Assembly: GCF_900089955.1 (NCBI RefSeq)
Contig: NZ_FLQX01000143.1
Coordinates: 1 to 58,244, forward strand
Source: Candidatus Accumulibacter aalborgensis
Lineage (GTDB): Bacteria; Pseudomonadota; Gammaproteobacteria; Burkholderiales; Rhodocyclaceae
Direction of reading: 5' to 3'
Length of the DNA stretch: 58,244 nt
The position numbers were made by a program, and so were the translations under genes. The notes under the pieces are model-generated. The model searched no databases, had not been told where the DNA came from, and saw only the letters and a list, made by a program, of their open reading frames with translations. Positions 25,744 to 34,890 of this stretch are shown here, piece by piece (position 1 is the first letter of the stretch; each line of letters starts with the position of its first letter).

Positions 25744-27294
25744 ATGAACCCGCCCGTACCGACGCCCGCTTCGTTTGCCGCTCATCCGGGCTGGAGAACT
25801 GCTTTGCCCACGCTGATCGTGGTACTGGCGGTGATCCTCGTGCTCTTTCGTGAAACGGCGCTGGCGATGGCGAGCATCTGGGCACGTTCAGACACCTATG
25901 CCCATGGCTTCATCGTGCCACCGATCACGCTGTGGTTGATCTGGAGAATCCGCTCAAGCCTGGCGGTGCTGGCACCCAAGCCGAGCTATCTGGCGGTGCT
26001 GCTGTTTGCCGGGGCTGGTTTCGCCTGGTTTTTGGGTGAACTGGCAGCGGTCAATGTAATTCCCCAGTTTGCGCTGGTCTTCATGCTCGTACTTGCGGTG
26101 CCGGCGGTGCTTGGCTGGAAGGTCGCACGGCGCATGACGTTTCCCCTGCTGTTCCTTTTTTTCGCGGTACCGTTCGGTGAGTTCGCCACGGCCAAGCTGA
26201 TGGACTGGACGGCGTACTTCACCATCCTTGGCTTGCGCTTCAGCGGCATCCCGGTGCTTAGCGAGGGACTGCGCTTCGTGATTCCCACCGGCAGTTGGTC
26301 GGTAGTCGAGGCTTGCAGCGGTATCCGCTACCTCATCGCTTCGGTCACCGTGGGAACGCTGTTTGCCTATCTGACTTATTATTCTCTGCGGCGGCGACTA
26401 TTGTTCGTCGCTGCTGCGATCATCGTGCCGATCATCGCCAACTGGGCGCGGGCCTACATGATCGTGATGATTGGCCATCTGTCGGGAAACACACTTGCCG
26501 TCGGCGTCGACCATCTGGTCTACGGCTGGGTGTTCTTTGGCATGGTGATCATGGCCATGTTCTGGATCGGTGCACGCTGGCGGGAGGATGAGCCTGCGCC
26601 CGAACCCGAACCTGCCGCTTTGAGCGTCTTGCCTGACAGACCAGCTTCGTCGTCGTGGGGCGCAGCGCTGGCGACCGTGCTCGTGGGGTCTCTCTGGGTG
26701 TATGCGCAATGGCAGATGGAGCACAATCTCGCTCCGCCGATCACCCAGCTTCCCTCGTTCGGGCAGGTTGCCGGCTGGCAGAGCGCACCACAGGGCATTG
26801 ACGACTGGCAGCCAGGGTTCGTGAACCCGGCGGCAAGCATGCAAATGAGCCTGCAGAGTGACGGCCGTCTGGCAGGACTCTTTCTCGCCTACTACCGCAA
26901 CCAGGATCAGCAGCACAGGTTGGTCAGTTCGACGAACGTCCTGGTGACCGGCGACGATCACGTGTGGACCCGAGTAACCGGCGGCACGCGCGAAATATCG
27001 TTCAATCAGCAGGCGATCAAGGTTCGCACGGCCGTTTTGAGCGCCGGCGACGGCAAGCGTCTGCTGGTTTGGCAGTGGTATTGGGTCAACGGCCGCTGGA
27101 CTGCCAGCGACGCGCTGGCCAAGGCCTACACGGCACTTTCCCGGCTGTCCGGAAAGGGCGACGATTCGGCGGTGATCATCCTCTATGCACCGCAGAGCCA
27201 GGCCGGCGGGGGCGAGGCCGCGCTCGAAGAACTTGCCCGTGCCGCGGCACCGGTGATCGAGAAAACGCTGCAGCAGACGGCGGCAGCCCGATGA
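25744..27294 (+). CDS. xrtA: Exosortase A fused to EpsI domain
   Basis: 516 residues. The first 270 are the exosortase with about eight membrane helices and the catalytic Cys191 in EACSGIRYL, Arg236 in NWARAY and His257 in DHLVYGW. After a Pro/Glu-rich linker and another membrane helix (about 300-320) comes the periplasmic EpsI domain (about 330-500, TQLPSFGQVAGWQSAP at its start). The enzyme recognises PEP-CTERM sorting signals in exported proteins and is thought to transfer them to an envelope acceptor. The XrtA/EpsI fusion is the common form in betaproteobacteria. No PEP-CTERM protein is encoded in the window. Confidence 0.95.
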   Translation: MNPPVPTPASFAAHPGWRTALPTLIVVLAVILVLFRETALAMASIWARSDTYAHGFIVPPITLWLIWRIRSSLAVLAPKPSYLAVLLFAGAGFAWFLGELAAVNVIPQFALVFMLVLAVPAVLGWKVARRMTFPLLFLFFAVPFGEFATAKLMDWTAYFTILGLRFSGIPVLSEGLRFVIPTGSWSVVEACSGIRYLIASVTVGTLFAYLTYYSLRRRLLFVAAAIIVPIIANWARAYMIVMIGHLSGNTLAVGVDHLVYGWVFFGMVIMAMFWIGARWREDEPAPEPEPAALSVLPDRPASSSWGAALATVLVGSLWVYAQWQMEHNLAPPITQLPSFGQVAGWQSAPQGIDDWQPGFVNPAASMQMSLQSDGRLAGLFLAYYRNQDQQHRLVSSTNVLVTGDDHVWTRVTGGTREISFNQQAIKVRTAVLSAGDGKRLLVWQWYWVNGRWTASDALAKAYTALSRLSGKGDDSAVIILYAPQSQAGGGEAALEELARAAAPVIEKTLQQTAAAR

Positions 27295-28478
27295 TTCAAG
27301 GTCATGACCTGCGCCCATTGGTCGTCCATGTGGTTTTCAGGTTCGATGTGGGCGGCCTCGAGAACGGCGTCGCCAATCTGATCAATCACATGCCGCCTGA
27401 CGCGTATCGGCATGCGGTGGTTTCACTGACCGAGATTACTGATTTCCGCCGGCGCATCTTGCGTCAGGACGTGCAGTTCATCGCCCTGAAGAAAGCGCCG
27501 GGGCACACGTTCTGGCTCTATCCGCGCTTGTTCGCACTCTTCAGGGAGTTACGCCCGGCGATCGTGCACAGTCGCAACCTCGCCGCGCTGGAGGCTGTCG
27601 TTCCGGCCTGGGCGGCGGGAGTTCCGGTGCGTATTCACGGCGAACATGGCCGTGATGTGGGCGATCTGGATGGTTCCAGCAGGAAGTATCAATGGGTACG
27701 TCGCTGCTACCGCCCATTCGTGACGCATTACATGGCGCTGTCACGTGACCTCGCGCACTATCTCACCTCGACAATCGGATTCTCGCAAGCGACGGTGGCG
27801 CAGATTTACAACGGGGTTGATACCCGACGCTTTCATCCTGCCCCGCTGCGCCCACCGATCGCCGGCTGTCCGTTCGCAGATCCGGGCTACTGGTTGGTCG
27901 GGACGGTTGGCCGCATGCAGGTGGTCAAGAATCAGACGGCTTTGGCGCAGGCTTTCATCCGCACGCTGGCGGCGTTTCCGGATCTGGAAAGCCGGCTGCG
28001 ACTGGTGATGGTTGGCGATGGGCCGCTGCGCGTGCAGGCGCAGGCACTCCTCCAACGGGCTGGAGTTGCAGGCTTGGCCTGGTTACCCGGGGAGCGCGAC
28101 GACGTGCCCGAGATTTTGCGCGGACTGGACTGTTTCGTTCTGCCGTCGCTTTCCGAAGGTATATCGAACACGATCCTGGAAGCGATGGCCAGCGGCCTGC
28201 CGGTGATTGCCACCGATGTCGGCGGTAATGGGGAGTTGATCGAAGCCGGCCGCACTGGCGAGCTGGTACGGGTCGCCGACGTCGAGGCTATGGCACAGAA
28301 GATTGCCGCCTATGCGATGAGCCCGTTGCTGGCGCGGACAGTGGGGCAGGCGGGACGGATAAGGGCTGAGCGGGAGTTCAGCATGGAAGCGATGAGTGAA
28401 CGCTACCAAGGCCTGTACGACAGCTTGTTGAAGTCGCGAGCCGGCCAGTCAGGCAGCAAGGCCCTGATTTGCCGCTAG
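27291..28478 (+). CDS. XrtA-system GT4 glycosyltransferase
   Basis: 395 residues from the ATG at 27291, overlapping the exosortase stop (ATGA). The N-terminal VVHVVFRFDVGGLENGVANL and the GT-B C-terminal half with VGTVGRMQVVKNQ, a donor-binding LPSLSEGISNTILEAMASGLP (two adjoining motifs) and DVGGNGELIEAG show a retaining glycosyltransferase of family 4. It matches the TIGR03088-type proteins of exosortase loci. Donor and acceptor sugars cannot be told. Confidence 0.9.
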   Translation: MIQGHDLRPLVVHVVFRFDVGGLENGVANLINHMPPDAYRHAVVSLTEITDFRRRILRQDVQFIALKKAPGHTFWLYPRLFALFRELRPAIVHSRNLAALEAVVPAWAAGVPVRIHGEHGRDVGDLDGSSRKYQWVRRCYRPFVTHYMALSRDLAHYLTSTIGFSQATVAQIYNGVDTRRFHPAPLRPPIAGCPFADPGYWLVGTVGRMQVVKNQTALAQAFIRTLAAFPDLESRLRLVMVGDGPLRVQAQALLQRAGVAGLAWLPGERDDVPEILRGLDCFVLPSLSEGISNTILEAMASGLPVIATDVGGNGELIEAGRTGELVRVADVEAMAQKIAAYAMSPLLARTVGQAGRIRAEREFSMEAMSERYQGLYDSLLKSRAGQSGSKALICR

Positions 28479-28597
28479 CAAACGGAGACAGGCGAGTCTT
28501 GAGAAGCCGACGACCATCGGCGTTGAGCTAGAAGCAAATTTCGTACTTCTCAAAAATCCGGTGTGAGAGTCGGTCAAGAAATGGGTGAATCAAAGAC

Positions 28598-30544
28598 ATG
28601 TGCGGCATAACCGGAATTTTCGATACGCGTGGCCAGCGTGAGGTAAATCGCGCCGTGCTCACGCGGATGAATGAATCGCAACACCACCGTGGCCCGGACG
28701 AGGGCGGTTTGCACCTGGAACCGGGCGTCGGCCTGGGGCACAGACGGCTCTCGATCATCGACCTGTCGACCGGTCAACAGCCGCTCTACAACGAGGACCA
28801 GACCGTCTGCGTGGTGTTCAACGGCGAGATCTACAACTATCAGGAACTGATCCCCGAGTTGCAGGCTCTCGGCCACGTCTTCCATACGCGTAGCGATACC
28901 GAGGTCATTGTCCACGCCTGGGAAGCCTGGGGAGACGATTGCGTTCGCCGCTTTCGCGGCATGTTCGCTTTTGCCCTCTGGGACCGCAACCTTGAGACGC
29001 TGTTTCTGGCACGTGACCGGCTGGCAGTCAAGCCGCTCTACTATGCGCTGTTACCTGACGGCACTTTTCTCTTTGGCTCCGAGCTGAAGTCCCTGCTCGC
29101 TCACGGCGGGCTGAGGCGCGATATCGATCCACTGGCGGTTGAAGAGTACTTTGCGCTTGGCTACGTGGCCGAACCGAGAACCATCTTTCGCCAGGCGAGA
29201 AAACTGCCGCCAGCGCACACGCTGACGCTGCGTCGCGGCCAGCCGGTCGCCGAGCCTAAGGAGTACTGGGATGTCCGCTTCAGTCTGGACGGCGCGTATA
29301 CGGTCGAAGACGCCTGTGCGCAGCTCAACGCCAAGCTCAGCGAGTCTATTCGCCTGCGCATGATCTCGGAAGTTCCGCTGGGTGCCTTCCTGTCCGGCGG
29401 TGTCGACTCGAGTGCGGTCGTCGCGCTGATGGCCGGGCTGTCGGCCGAGCCGGTGAATACGTGCTCGATCGCCTTTGATGATCCGGCCTTCAACGAAGCC
29501 GAGTTCGCGCAAACGGTCGCCGATCGTTATCGGACCAACCATCACTGCGACCTGGTCGCCAGTGATGATTTCGATCTGATCGACACGCTGGCCAGGCTGT
29601 ACGATGAGCCCTATGCCGACAGCTCGGCCATTCCCACCTACCGGGTCTGTCAATTGGCGCGCAAACATGTCACGGTGGCCCTCTCCGGCGATGGTGGCGA
29701 CGAGACCTTTGGTGGTTATCGGCGTTACCGCATGCACCTGATGGAAGAGCGTATGCGCTCGGCAATCCCGCAGCGCCTGCGGCGGCCGCTGTTTGGTCTG
29801 CTCGGCCGCGTCTACCCGAAAGCCGACTGGGCGCCTCGCATGTTCCGCGCCAAGACCACTTTCGAAGGGATGGCGCGAACGACGGTGGAGGCCTATTTTC
29901 ATTCGATTTCAATCCTCCGTGGTCCGATGCGGACGCAGTTGTTCAGCGACCGCTTCAGGAGCGAGAGCGATGGCTACAACGCGGAGGAAGTTTTCCGCTA
30001 CCACGCGCAGCGGGCGGGCACCGACGATCCCTTGGCCATGATCCAGTACCTCGACCTCAAGACCTACCTGGTGGGCGACATCAACACCAAGGTCGACCGG
30101 GCCAGCATGGCACACTCACTCGAGGTGCGTGAGCCGCTGATGGATCATGAACTCGTCGAATGGATGGCCACCTTGCCGTCTTCGCTCAAGGTCAGTGGTC
30201 AGGAAGGCAAGTTTCTGTTGAAAAAGGCGATGGAGCCAAGCCTGCCACCGGGGATTCTGTATCGCCCGAAAATGGGCTTTGCCGTGCCGCTGGCGCGCTG
30301 GTTCCGCGGCCCGCTCAAGGACCGCGTTCGGCAGGCGGTGCTTGGCCCTCGCCTGGCCGCCACTGGGTGGTTCAATCAGCACTATCTCCAGCATCTCGTC
30401 GACGCCCATCAGTCGGGAGCGAGCGACTACAGTTCGCCCTTGTGGACGCTGCTGATGTTCGAGGCGTTCCTGCGTAATGTGGTAGACCCGTTGCCCGAAG
30501 GTTCAGCGGTTTCTGTGGCCATCGCGTCGGGAGTGTCATCATGA
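28598..30544 (+). CDS. XrtA-system amidotransferase (asparagine synthetase B family)
   Basis: 648 residues. Cys2 follows the initiator Met (MCGITGIFDTRG), the N-terminal nucleophile of the glutaminase domain. The ATP pyrophosphatase loop LSGGVDSS lies at 265-272, and the synthetase domain runs to about 600. Both active sites look intact. Enzymes of this subfamily sit in exosortase loci and probably amidate a sugar acid of the exopolysaccharide rather than make free asparagine, as inferred from context. A 119-base gap precedes it. Its stop overlaps the next gene by ATGA. Confidence 0.93.
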   Translation: MCGITGIFDTRGQREVNRAVLTRMNESQHHRGPDEGGLHLEPGVGLGHRRLSIIDLSTGQQPLYNEDQTVCVVFNGEIYNYQELIPELQALGHVFHTRSDTEVIVHAWEAWGDDCVRRFRGMFAFALWDRNLETLFLARDRLAVKPLYYALLPDGTFLFGSELKSLLAHGGLRRDIDPLAVEEYFALGYVAEPRTIFRQARKLPPAHTLTLRRGQPVAEPKEYWDVRFSLDGAYTVEDACAQLNAKLSESIRLRMISEVPLGAFLSGGVDSSAVVALMAGLSAEPVNTCSIAFDDPAFNEAEFAQTVADRYRTNHHCDLVASDDFDLIDTLARLYDEPYADSSAIPTYRVCQLARKHVTVALSGDGGDETFGGYRRYRMHLMEERMRSAIPQRLRRPLFGLLGRVYPKADWAPRMFRAKTTFEGMARTTVEAYFHSISILRGPMRTQLFSDRFRSESDGYNAEEVFRYHAQRAGTDDPLAMIQYLDLKTYLVGDINTKVDRASMAHSLEVREPLMDHELVEWMATLPSSLKVSGQEGKFLLKKAMEPSLPPGILYRPKMGFAVPLARWFRGPLKDRVRQAVLGPRLAATGWFNQHYLQHLVDAHQSGASDYSSPLWTLLMFEAFLRNVVDPLPEGSAVSVAIASGVSS

Positions 30545-31749
30545 GCCTGCGCATCCTGCATGTCCTGGATCACTCGCTTCCCCTGCACAGTGGCTACACC
30601 TTTCGCACGCTATCCATTCTGCGCGAGCAGCGCGCTTTGGGGTGGTACACGGTTCATCTGACGACGCCGAAGCAGGGCACTAAGGCCGGGTCGCAGGAAG
30701 ACGTCGATGGTTGGACGTTCCATCGTACACCGGCTGCCGACGGCACCAACGTCCTGAATCAGATGAGGCTGACCGCGGCTCGGCTGGATGAAGTCGTCCA
30801 GGCGACCCGGCCGGACTTGATTCACGCGCATTCGCCGGTGCTCAACGCCCTCCCGAGCCTATGGATCGGACATCGGCGGCGCTTGCCAGTCGTGTACGAA
30901 GTCCGCGCTTTTTGGGAGGATGCGGCCGTCGATCATGGCTCGACTGCTGAAGCCAGCTTACGTTATCGTTTATCGAGGGCAATGGAGACCTTTGCCGTAA
31001 GACGTGCCGATCAAGTCACGACGATTTGCGAAGGGCTCCGTGGTGATATCGTCGCGCGTGGTGTTGTGCCGGAACGTGTCACGGTGATTCCGAATGCGGT
31101 GGACGTTGCGGCCTTTCCCTTCGGCGCTAGGCCGGATCCTGAGCTTCGTTGTTCTCTGGGACTCGATGGCGCCACTGTCGTCGGCTTTGCCGGCTCGTTC
31201 TACGGCTACGAAGGGCTCGATCTACTGATCGAAGCGGTCCGTCGGATGTTGGCCCGGCATCCACGGCTGCGACTACTGCTCGTCGGTGGCGGACCACAGG
31301 AGTGCCAACTGAAAGCTCAGGTGGTTGCCGCAGGCATTTCCGAGTATGTCATTTTCGCCGGTCGTGTGCCGCACGCCGAAGTGAAGCGCTATTATGGTCT
31401 CATCGATGTGCTGGTGTATCCCCGCTTGCCGATGCGGCTAACCGAACTCGTGACGCCGCTCAAGCCGCTCGAGGCGATGGCACTGGGACGTATTCTGGTC
31501 GCCTCGGATGTCGGTGGACACCGCGAACTGATCCGACACGGGGAAACCGGCTTCCTGTTTCGTGCTGGCGACGCGGTCGCCTTGGCTGCGGCGATTGACG
31601 AAATTCTTTTGAGGCGGCCGTCATGGCCACAGATTCTCGAGTATGCTCGCCGCTTTGTTGAGCGCGAGCGGACTTGGGCGAGCAGTGTTGCACGATACCG
31701 GGAGGTGTACCGCAAGGCGCTAGCACCTTACGGCCGGGGCATGGATTAA
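30541..31749 (+). CDS. XrtA-system GT4 glycosyltransferase
   Basis: 402 residues. It starts MSLRILHVLDHSLPLHSGYT, the usual opening of the TIGR04063-type family with an N-terminal LHSGY loop. VYEVRAFWEDAAVD is also characteristic. The GT-B C-terminus has GFAGSFYGYEGLDLLIEAV, LPMRLTELVTPLKPLEAMA and a GGHRELI loop. It is coupled to the amidotransferase gene by the ATGA overlap and is the last gene before the lower-GC segment. Confidence 0.9.
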   Translation: MSLRILHVLDHSLPLHSGYTFRTLSILREQRALGWYTVHLTTPKQGTKAGSQEDVDGWTFHRTPAADGTNVLNQMRLTAARLDEVVQATRPDLIHAHSPVLNALPSLWIGHRRRLPVVYEVRAFWEDAAVDHGSTAEASLRYRLSRAMETFAVRRADQVTTICEGLRGDIVARGVVPERVTVIPNAVDVAAFPFGARPDPELRCSLGLDGATVVGFAGSFYGYEGLDLLIEAVRRMLARHPRLRLLLVGGGPQECQLKAQVVAAGISEYVIFAGRVPHAEVKRYYGLIDVLVYPRLPMRLTELVTPLKPLEAMALGRILVASDVGGHRELIRHGETGFLFRAGDAVALAAAIDEILLRRPSWPQILEYARRFVERERTWASSVARYREVYRKALAPYGRGMD

Positions 31750-31853
31750 TGTGCTTCAACCTTGCATGTCGTTCTCTTGCTAAGAGGCAGTTCTCCTTTT
31801 GCGACAATGCCATTTAGACCTGTTTCATCGTTAATTTTCGAGGAGTCGTAAGG

Positions 31854-32531
31854 ATGGATTGGGATCCAGTTACACACTATCAGGATGTGGCCATTGCCGA
31901 GCGCTATGACAGGGAGCGGTTTAGCTCGATCAGCGGCAGGGTGTTCAATTCGCTTGAACAGAAGATCATTAGAGCTGCTTTTCGTGACATCCCGACCATC
32001 AGTACCGTCTTGGACGTCCCGTGCGGCACGGGACGCCTAGCAGGCGCCCTTCTGGAGAACGGATTTCGGGTCGTCGGGGTCGACATATCCGCCCCTATGT
32101 TGGACGTCGCGCGCCGCCGCCTCGATCGTTTTGGTGCGCGTTTCACCGTACAGGTCGCTGACGTGCATGAACTGGCGAAGGCTGAATACAAACGGTATGA
32201 CGCGGCCTTGTGCGCGCGTGTCCTGATGCATTTTCCGCTTGACGAGCAGATTGAGTTCCTCAAGTCCGTGGCTCAGTTGACTAAGGGTCCTATCGTGCTC
32301 ACGCAGTCGCTCAGTTCCCCCTACCAGCGCTTCCGACGCAGAGTCAAGCGGGCCTTGGGTAATCAGCCTCCCGCCGGGTATCCGTTGACCGAACGTGATC
32401 TATCGGAACTCTTGCGTGGTGCCGGCCTTCGTGAAGTGAGGAGGTATCGCTTGGCCCCTCTGATATCCGAAGCCATGGCCGTTGTGACCGAGCATGTTTT
32501 GCCGTCCAATCAAACGGGTAGCGGGAAGTGA
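31854..32531 (+). CDS. Class I SAM-dependent methyltransferase
   Basis: 225 residues. The SAM-binding motif I is VLDVPCGTGRLAGALL (about 45-60), followed by GVDISAPMLDVARRRL and an Asp-containing QVADVHEL motif. AGGAG then AAGG precede the ATG. Codon use is less GC-rich than in the flanking EPS genes. It may methylate a sugar or cap the polymer; this is inferred from place. It belongs to the segment 31750-34890 that I suspect was acquired separately. Confidence 0.8.
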   Translation: MDWDPVTHYQDVAIAERYDRERFSSISGRVFNSLEQKIIRAAFRDIPTISTVLDVPCGTGRLAGALLENGFRVVGVDISAPMLDVARRRLDRFGARFTVQVADVHELAKAEYKRYDAALCARVLMHFPLDEQIEFLKSVAQLTKGPIVLTQSLSSPYQRFRRRVKRALGNQPPAGYPLTERDLSELLRGAGLREVRRYRLAPLISEAMAVVTEHVLPSNQTGSGK

Positions 32532-32588
32532 GTGAGATCACCGGCATGCACCATCCTGGCTGGTCAGAGGCCTAGGGGAGAGAGTCGG

Positions 32589-33587
32589 ATGGACAGGCTC
32601 ACTTGCCAGCAACTGCAGGATGCGTTGCGTTCTTGCCAGAAAAGACAAATCGTCGTTCGCGAACGCGTTTGCGTGAGGCCCAATTCTGACGTCTTCTTGG
32701 CGACGACAGACGAAGGTCCAGTGGATCGCCTGGCCATAAAATGCTGTTATCAGCCAGGTACTGACTTGCCCGATCAAGCAACCGCGGAGAAGCAATTTGC
32801 CAACCTGGATTCAGTCAGCCAAGCCCTGCGTTTGGCGGGCATTGAGTTTCGTGTGCCGGAGCCTATGTTCTACGAGCACAAACTGGGCGCTTACGCGATG
32901 TTCTGGGTTGAAGGGCAGTCGCTGACGGACACTCTCTGCCACTCCTATTCTCGCAGACGTGCGTTGGTCTGTTTTGAGCGGGTAGGAAGGTGGCTGGGGG
33001 CGTTTCATGCCGCGGGGCCAGTTCGCCGAGAGTCGCCAGACCTCACTAACCAGATTCGGCACCTAGAGGCGTTGCGAGCGCATCCGCTTGATCAACGATG
33101 GTTTCGCGCGGGCCTATCGTTGCTGGACTCCGAGCGTGGCGCACTCGTCCAGAACACCCCTAGTGTGAGTTGGTTGCATGGTGACTGCAAGTCAGATAAC
33201 TTCCTGCTGGCGGGGGGAGGCGCAGTTTTTGGGATCGATGTGGCTCTCGCACACGAGAATGCTGTGGAGATAGATCTCGCCATGTTCTTGATTGACCTTG
33301 CCTTGCGTGTGCAGACACCTCGTTTCGTCCGCTTTTTGCCAATACAAGGAGAGTTGCAAGAAGCGTTCTTGAAGGGGTACAGTCGGCTGGGACCTACAAT
33401 CGACTTGGCATTCTTGCAATGGCTGCGCCTTTGGTTCGCGCTTAGTCGCTGGCACAGCTACATTACCGAGCAACGATTGGGATCCCTGAAGCGATGGTAC
33501 GTGAATTGGGTTCTCGCACGGCTGGTGCGCCGACTTGTCGGAACGGAGTGCAATGCCCGCCTGCGGGCATACTCTTGCGCGAAGTAA
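32589..33587 (+). CDS. Aminoglycoside phosphotransferase-like small-molecule kinase
   Basis: 332 residues from the ATG at 32589 (GGGGAGAGAG upstream; a start at 32532 has none). It is kinase-like: an N-lobe Lys in DRLAIKCCYQPG, the catalytic loop WLHGDCKSDNFLL (about residue 195) and a DFG-like FGIDVALAHENAVEIDLA. The family phosphorylates sugars, choline, amino sugars or other small molecules. In an EPS locus it might activate a sugar or transfer phosphate to the glycan, by inference. It is not a standard member of XrtA loci that I know. Lower-GC segment. Confidence 0.7.
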   Translation: MDRLTCQQLQDALRSCQKRQIVVRERVCVRPNSDVFLATTDEGPVDRLAIKCCYQPGTDLPDQATAEKQFANLDSVSQALRLAGIEFRVPEPMFYEHKLGAYAMFWVEGQSLTDTLCHSYSRRRALVCFERVGRWLGAFHAAGPVRRESPDLTNQIRHLEALRAHPLDQRWFRAGLSLLDSERGALVQNTPSVSWLHGDCKSDNFLLAGGGAVFGIDVALAHENAVEIDLAMFLIDLALRVQTPRFVRFLPIQGELQEAFLKGYSRLGPTIDLAFLQWLRLWFALSRWHSYITEQRLGSLKRWYVNWVLARLVRRLVGTECNARLRAYSCAK

Positions 33588-33695
33588 TTAAGGTGAATAT
33601 CTGCGGGCAATATTTCTTTGAGATGAAGATCCTGACTGCGCGGGAAGCGGCCCTCGTAACGCCGAGCATCGCTCCAAGTGCTGTGGAATGACGGC

Positions 33696-34889
33696 ATGAG
33701 AAATCTCCTTTACCTTGTACACCGCTTGCCTTATCCGCCGAACAAGGGCGATAAGGTTCGCTCGTATCATTTGCTAAAATATTTGGCTGCCCGGCATCGC
33801 GTCTTCTTGGGCACGTTTATTGACGACCCTGATGATGAGGTTCATGTGAGTGCCGTGGCCGAATATTGTGCGGACTTGCACGTGGTCCGGCTCGTACCGA
33901 CGATCGCAAAAATCCGTAGCCTCAGCGGCCTGGCGAGCAAGAGCGCCTTGACTCTTCCCTATTATCGTAACTCTGATTTGCAGATCTGGGTTAATCGTAC
34001 GTTGCAGGAACAACAGATTGACGTGGCTGTACTTTTTTCTTCGGTTATGGCGCAGTTTGTCCAGGGCGTTGCCGAGTTACGTAAACTTGTCGACTTTGTT
34101 GACGTCGATTCGGCAAAATGGACGCAATATGCACCCAATCATAGATGGCCGATGTCTTGGCTCTATCGTCGAGAAGGCGAGTGTTTGCTGGCCTTTGAAC
34201 GTTCCGTGGCACGTACCGCCGAACGCTGCTTCTTTGTCACTGAACCAGAAGCCGATTTGTTTCGCCGGCTCGTTCCCGAGTGTGCTGACAAGGTAGAGAC
34301 CATTTGCAACGGTGTCGACGCGGATTACTTTTCCCCAAGACACGAGTTTCCCTCGCCATTCGGTGCAGACGAACTCCCACTCGTGTTCACTGGGGCCATG
34401 GACTATTGGCCGAACATCGATGCGGTGACGTGGTTCGCGGCCGATGTCCTGCCGCAGTTACAGGCAAAATGGCCCAGACTGCGCTTTTTCATTGTCGGAC
34501 GCAGCCCGACGGCTACCGTTCAGTCATTGGCTGGGCAGGGAATCGTGGTCACGGGAACGGTTCCAGATGTACGCCCGTATTTGAGGCATGCGGCAGTCGT
34601 CGTGGCTCCCTTAAGGCTGGCACGCGGGGTTCAAAACAAGATCCTGGAAGCCATGGCTATGGGATTGCCTGTTGTTGCGTCCAGAGAGTGCGCCGCCGGA
34701 GTTGATGCTATGCGCGGGCGGGATTTCCTTACCGCTGGGAGCGAAGGCGAATATCTGGAGGAAATTGGTGTGTTACTGTCCGATCCCAAGCGCTGTGAAT
34801 CAGTGGGGGTCGCGGCGCGAGAACGGGTACTGGCTCGGTACAGTTGGGATGCCCACCTCGCAAGCATGGATCGCTATCTTGATCCATGA
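33696..34889 (+). CDS. XrtA-system sugar transferase (GT4, TIGR03087-like)
   Basis: 397 residues from the ATG at 33696. The opening NLLYLVHRLPYPPNKGDKVR is the family hallmark. DFVDVDSAKWTQYA and the GT-B half with FTGAMDYWPNIDAVTWFA and ARGVQNKILEAMAMGLPVV follow. It is a core member of exosortase loci, though here it lies in the lower-GC segment next to an unusual kinase and methyltransferase. The 108-base gap before it has no other gene. Its TGA ends two bases before the next start. Confidence 0.9.
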   Translation: MRNLLYLVHRLPYPPNKGDKVRSYHLLKYLAARHRVFLGTFIDDPDDEVHVSAVAEYCADLHVVRLVPTIAKIRSLSGLASKSALTLPYYRNSDLQIWVNRTLQEQQIDVAVLFSSVMAQFVQGVAELRKLVDFVDVDSAKWTQYAPNHRWPMSWLYRREGECLLAFERSVARTAERCFFVTEPEADLFRRLVPECADKVETICNGVDADYFSPRHEFPSPFGADELPLVFTGAMDYWPNIDAVTWFAADVLPQLQAKWPRLRFFIVGRSPTATVQSLAGQGIVVTGTVPDVRPYLRHAAVVVAPLRLARGVQNKILEAMAMGLPVVASRECAAGVDAMRGRDFLTAGSEGEYLEEIGVLLSDPKRCESVGVAARERVLARYSWDAHLASMDRYLDP

Positions 34890-34890
34890 G

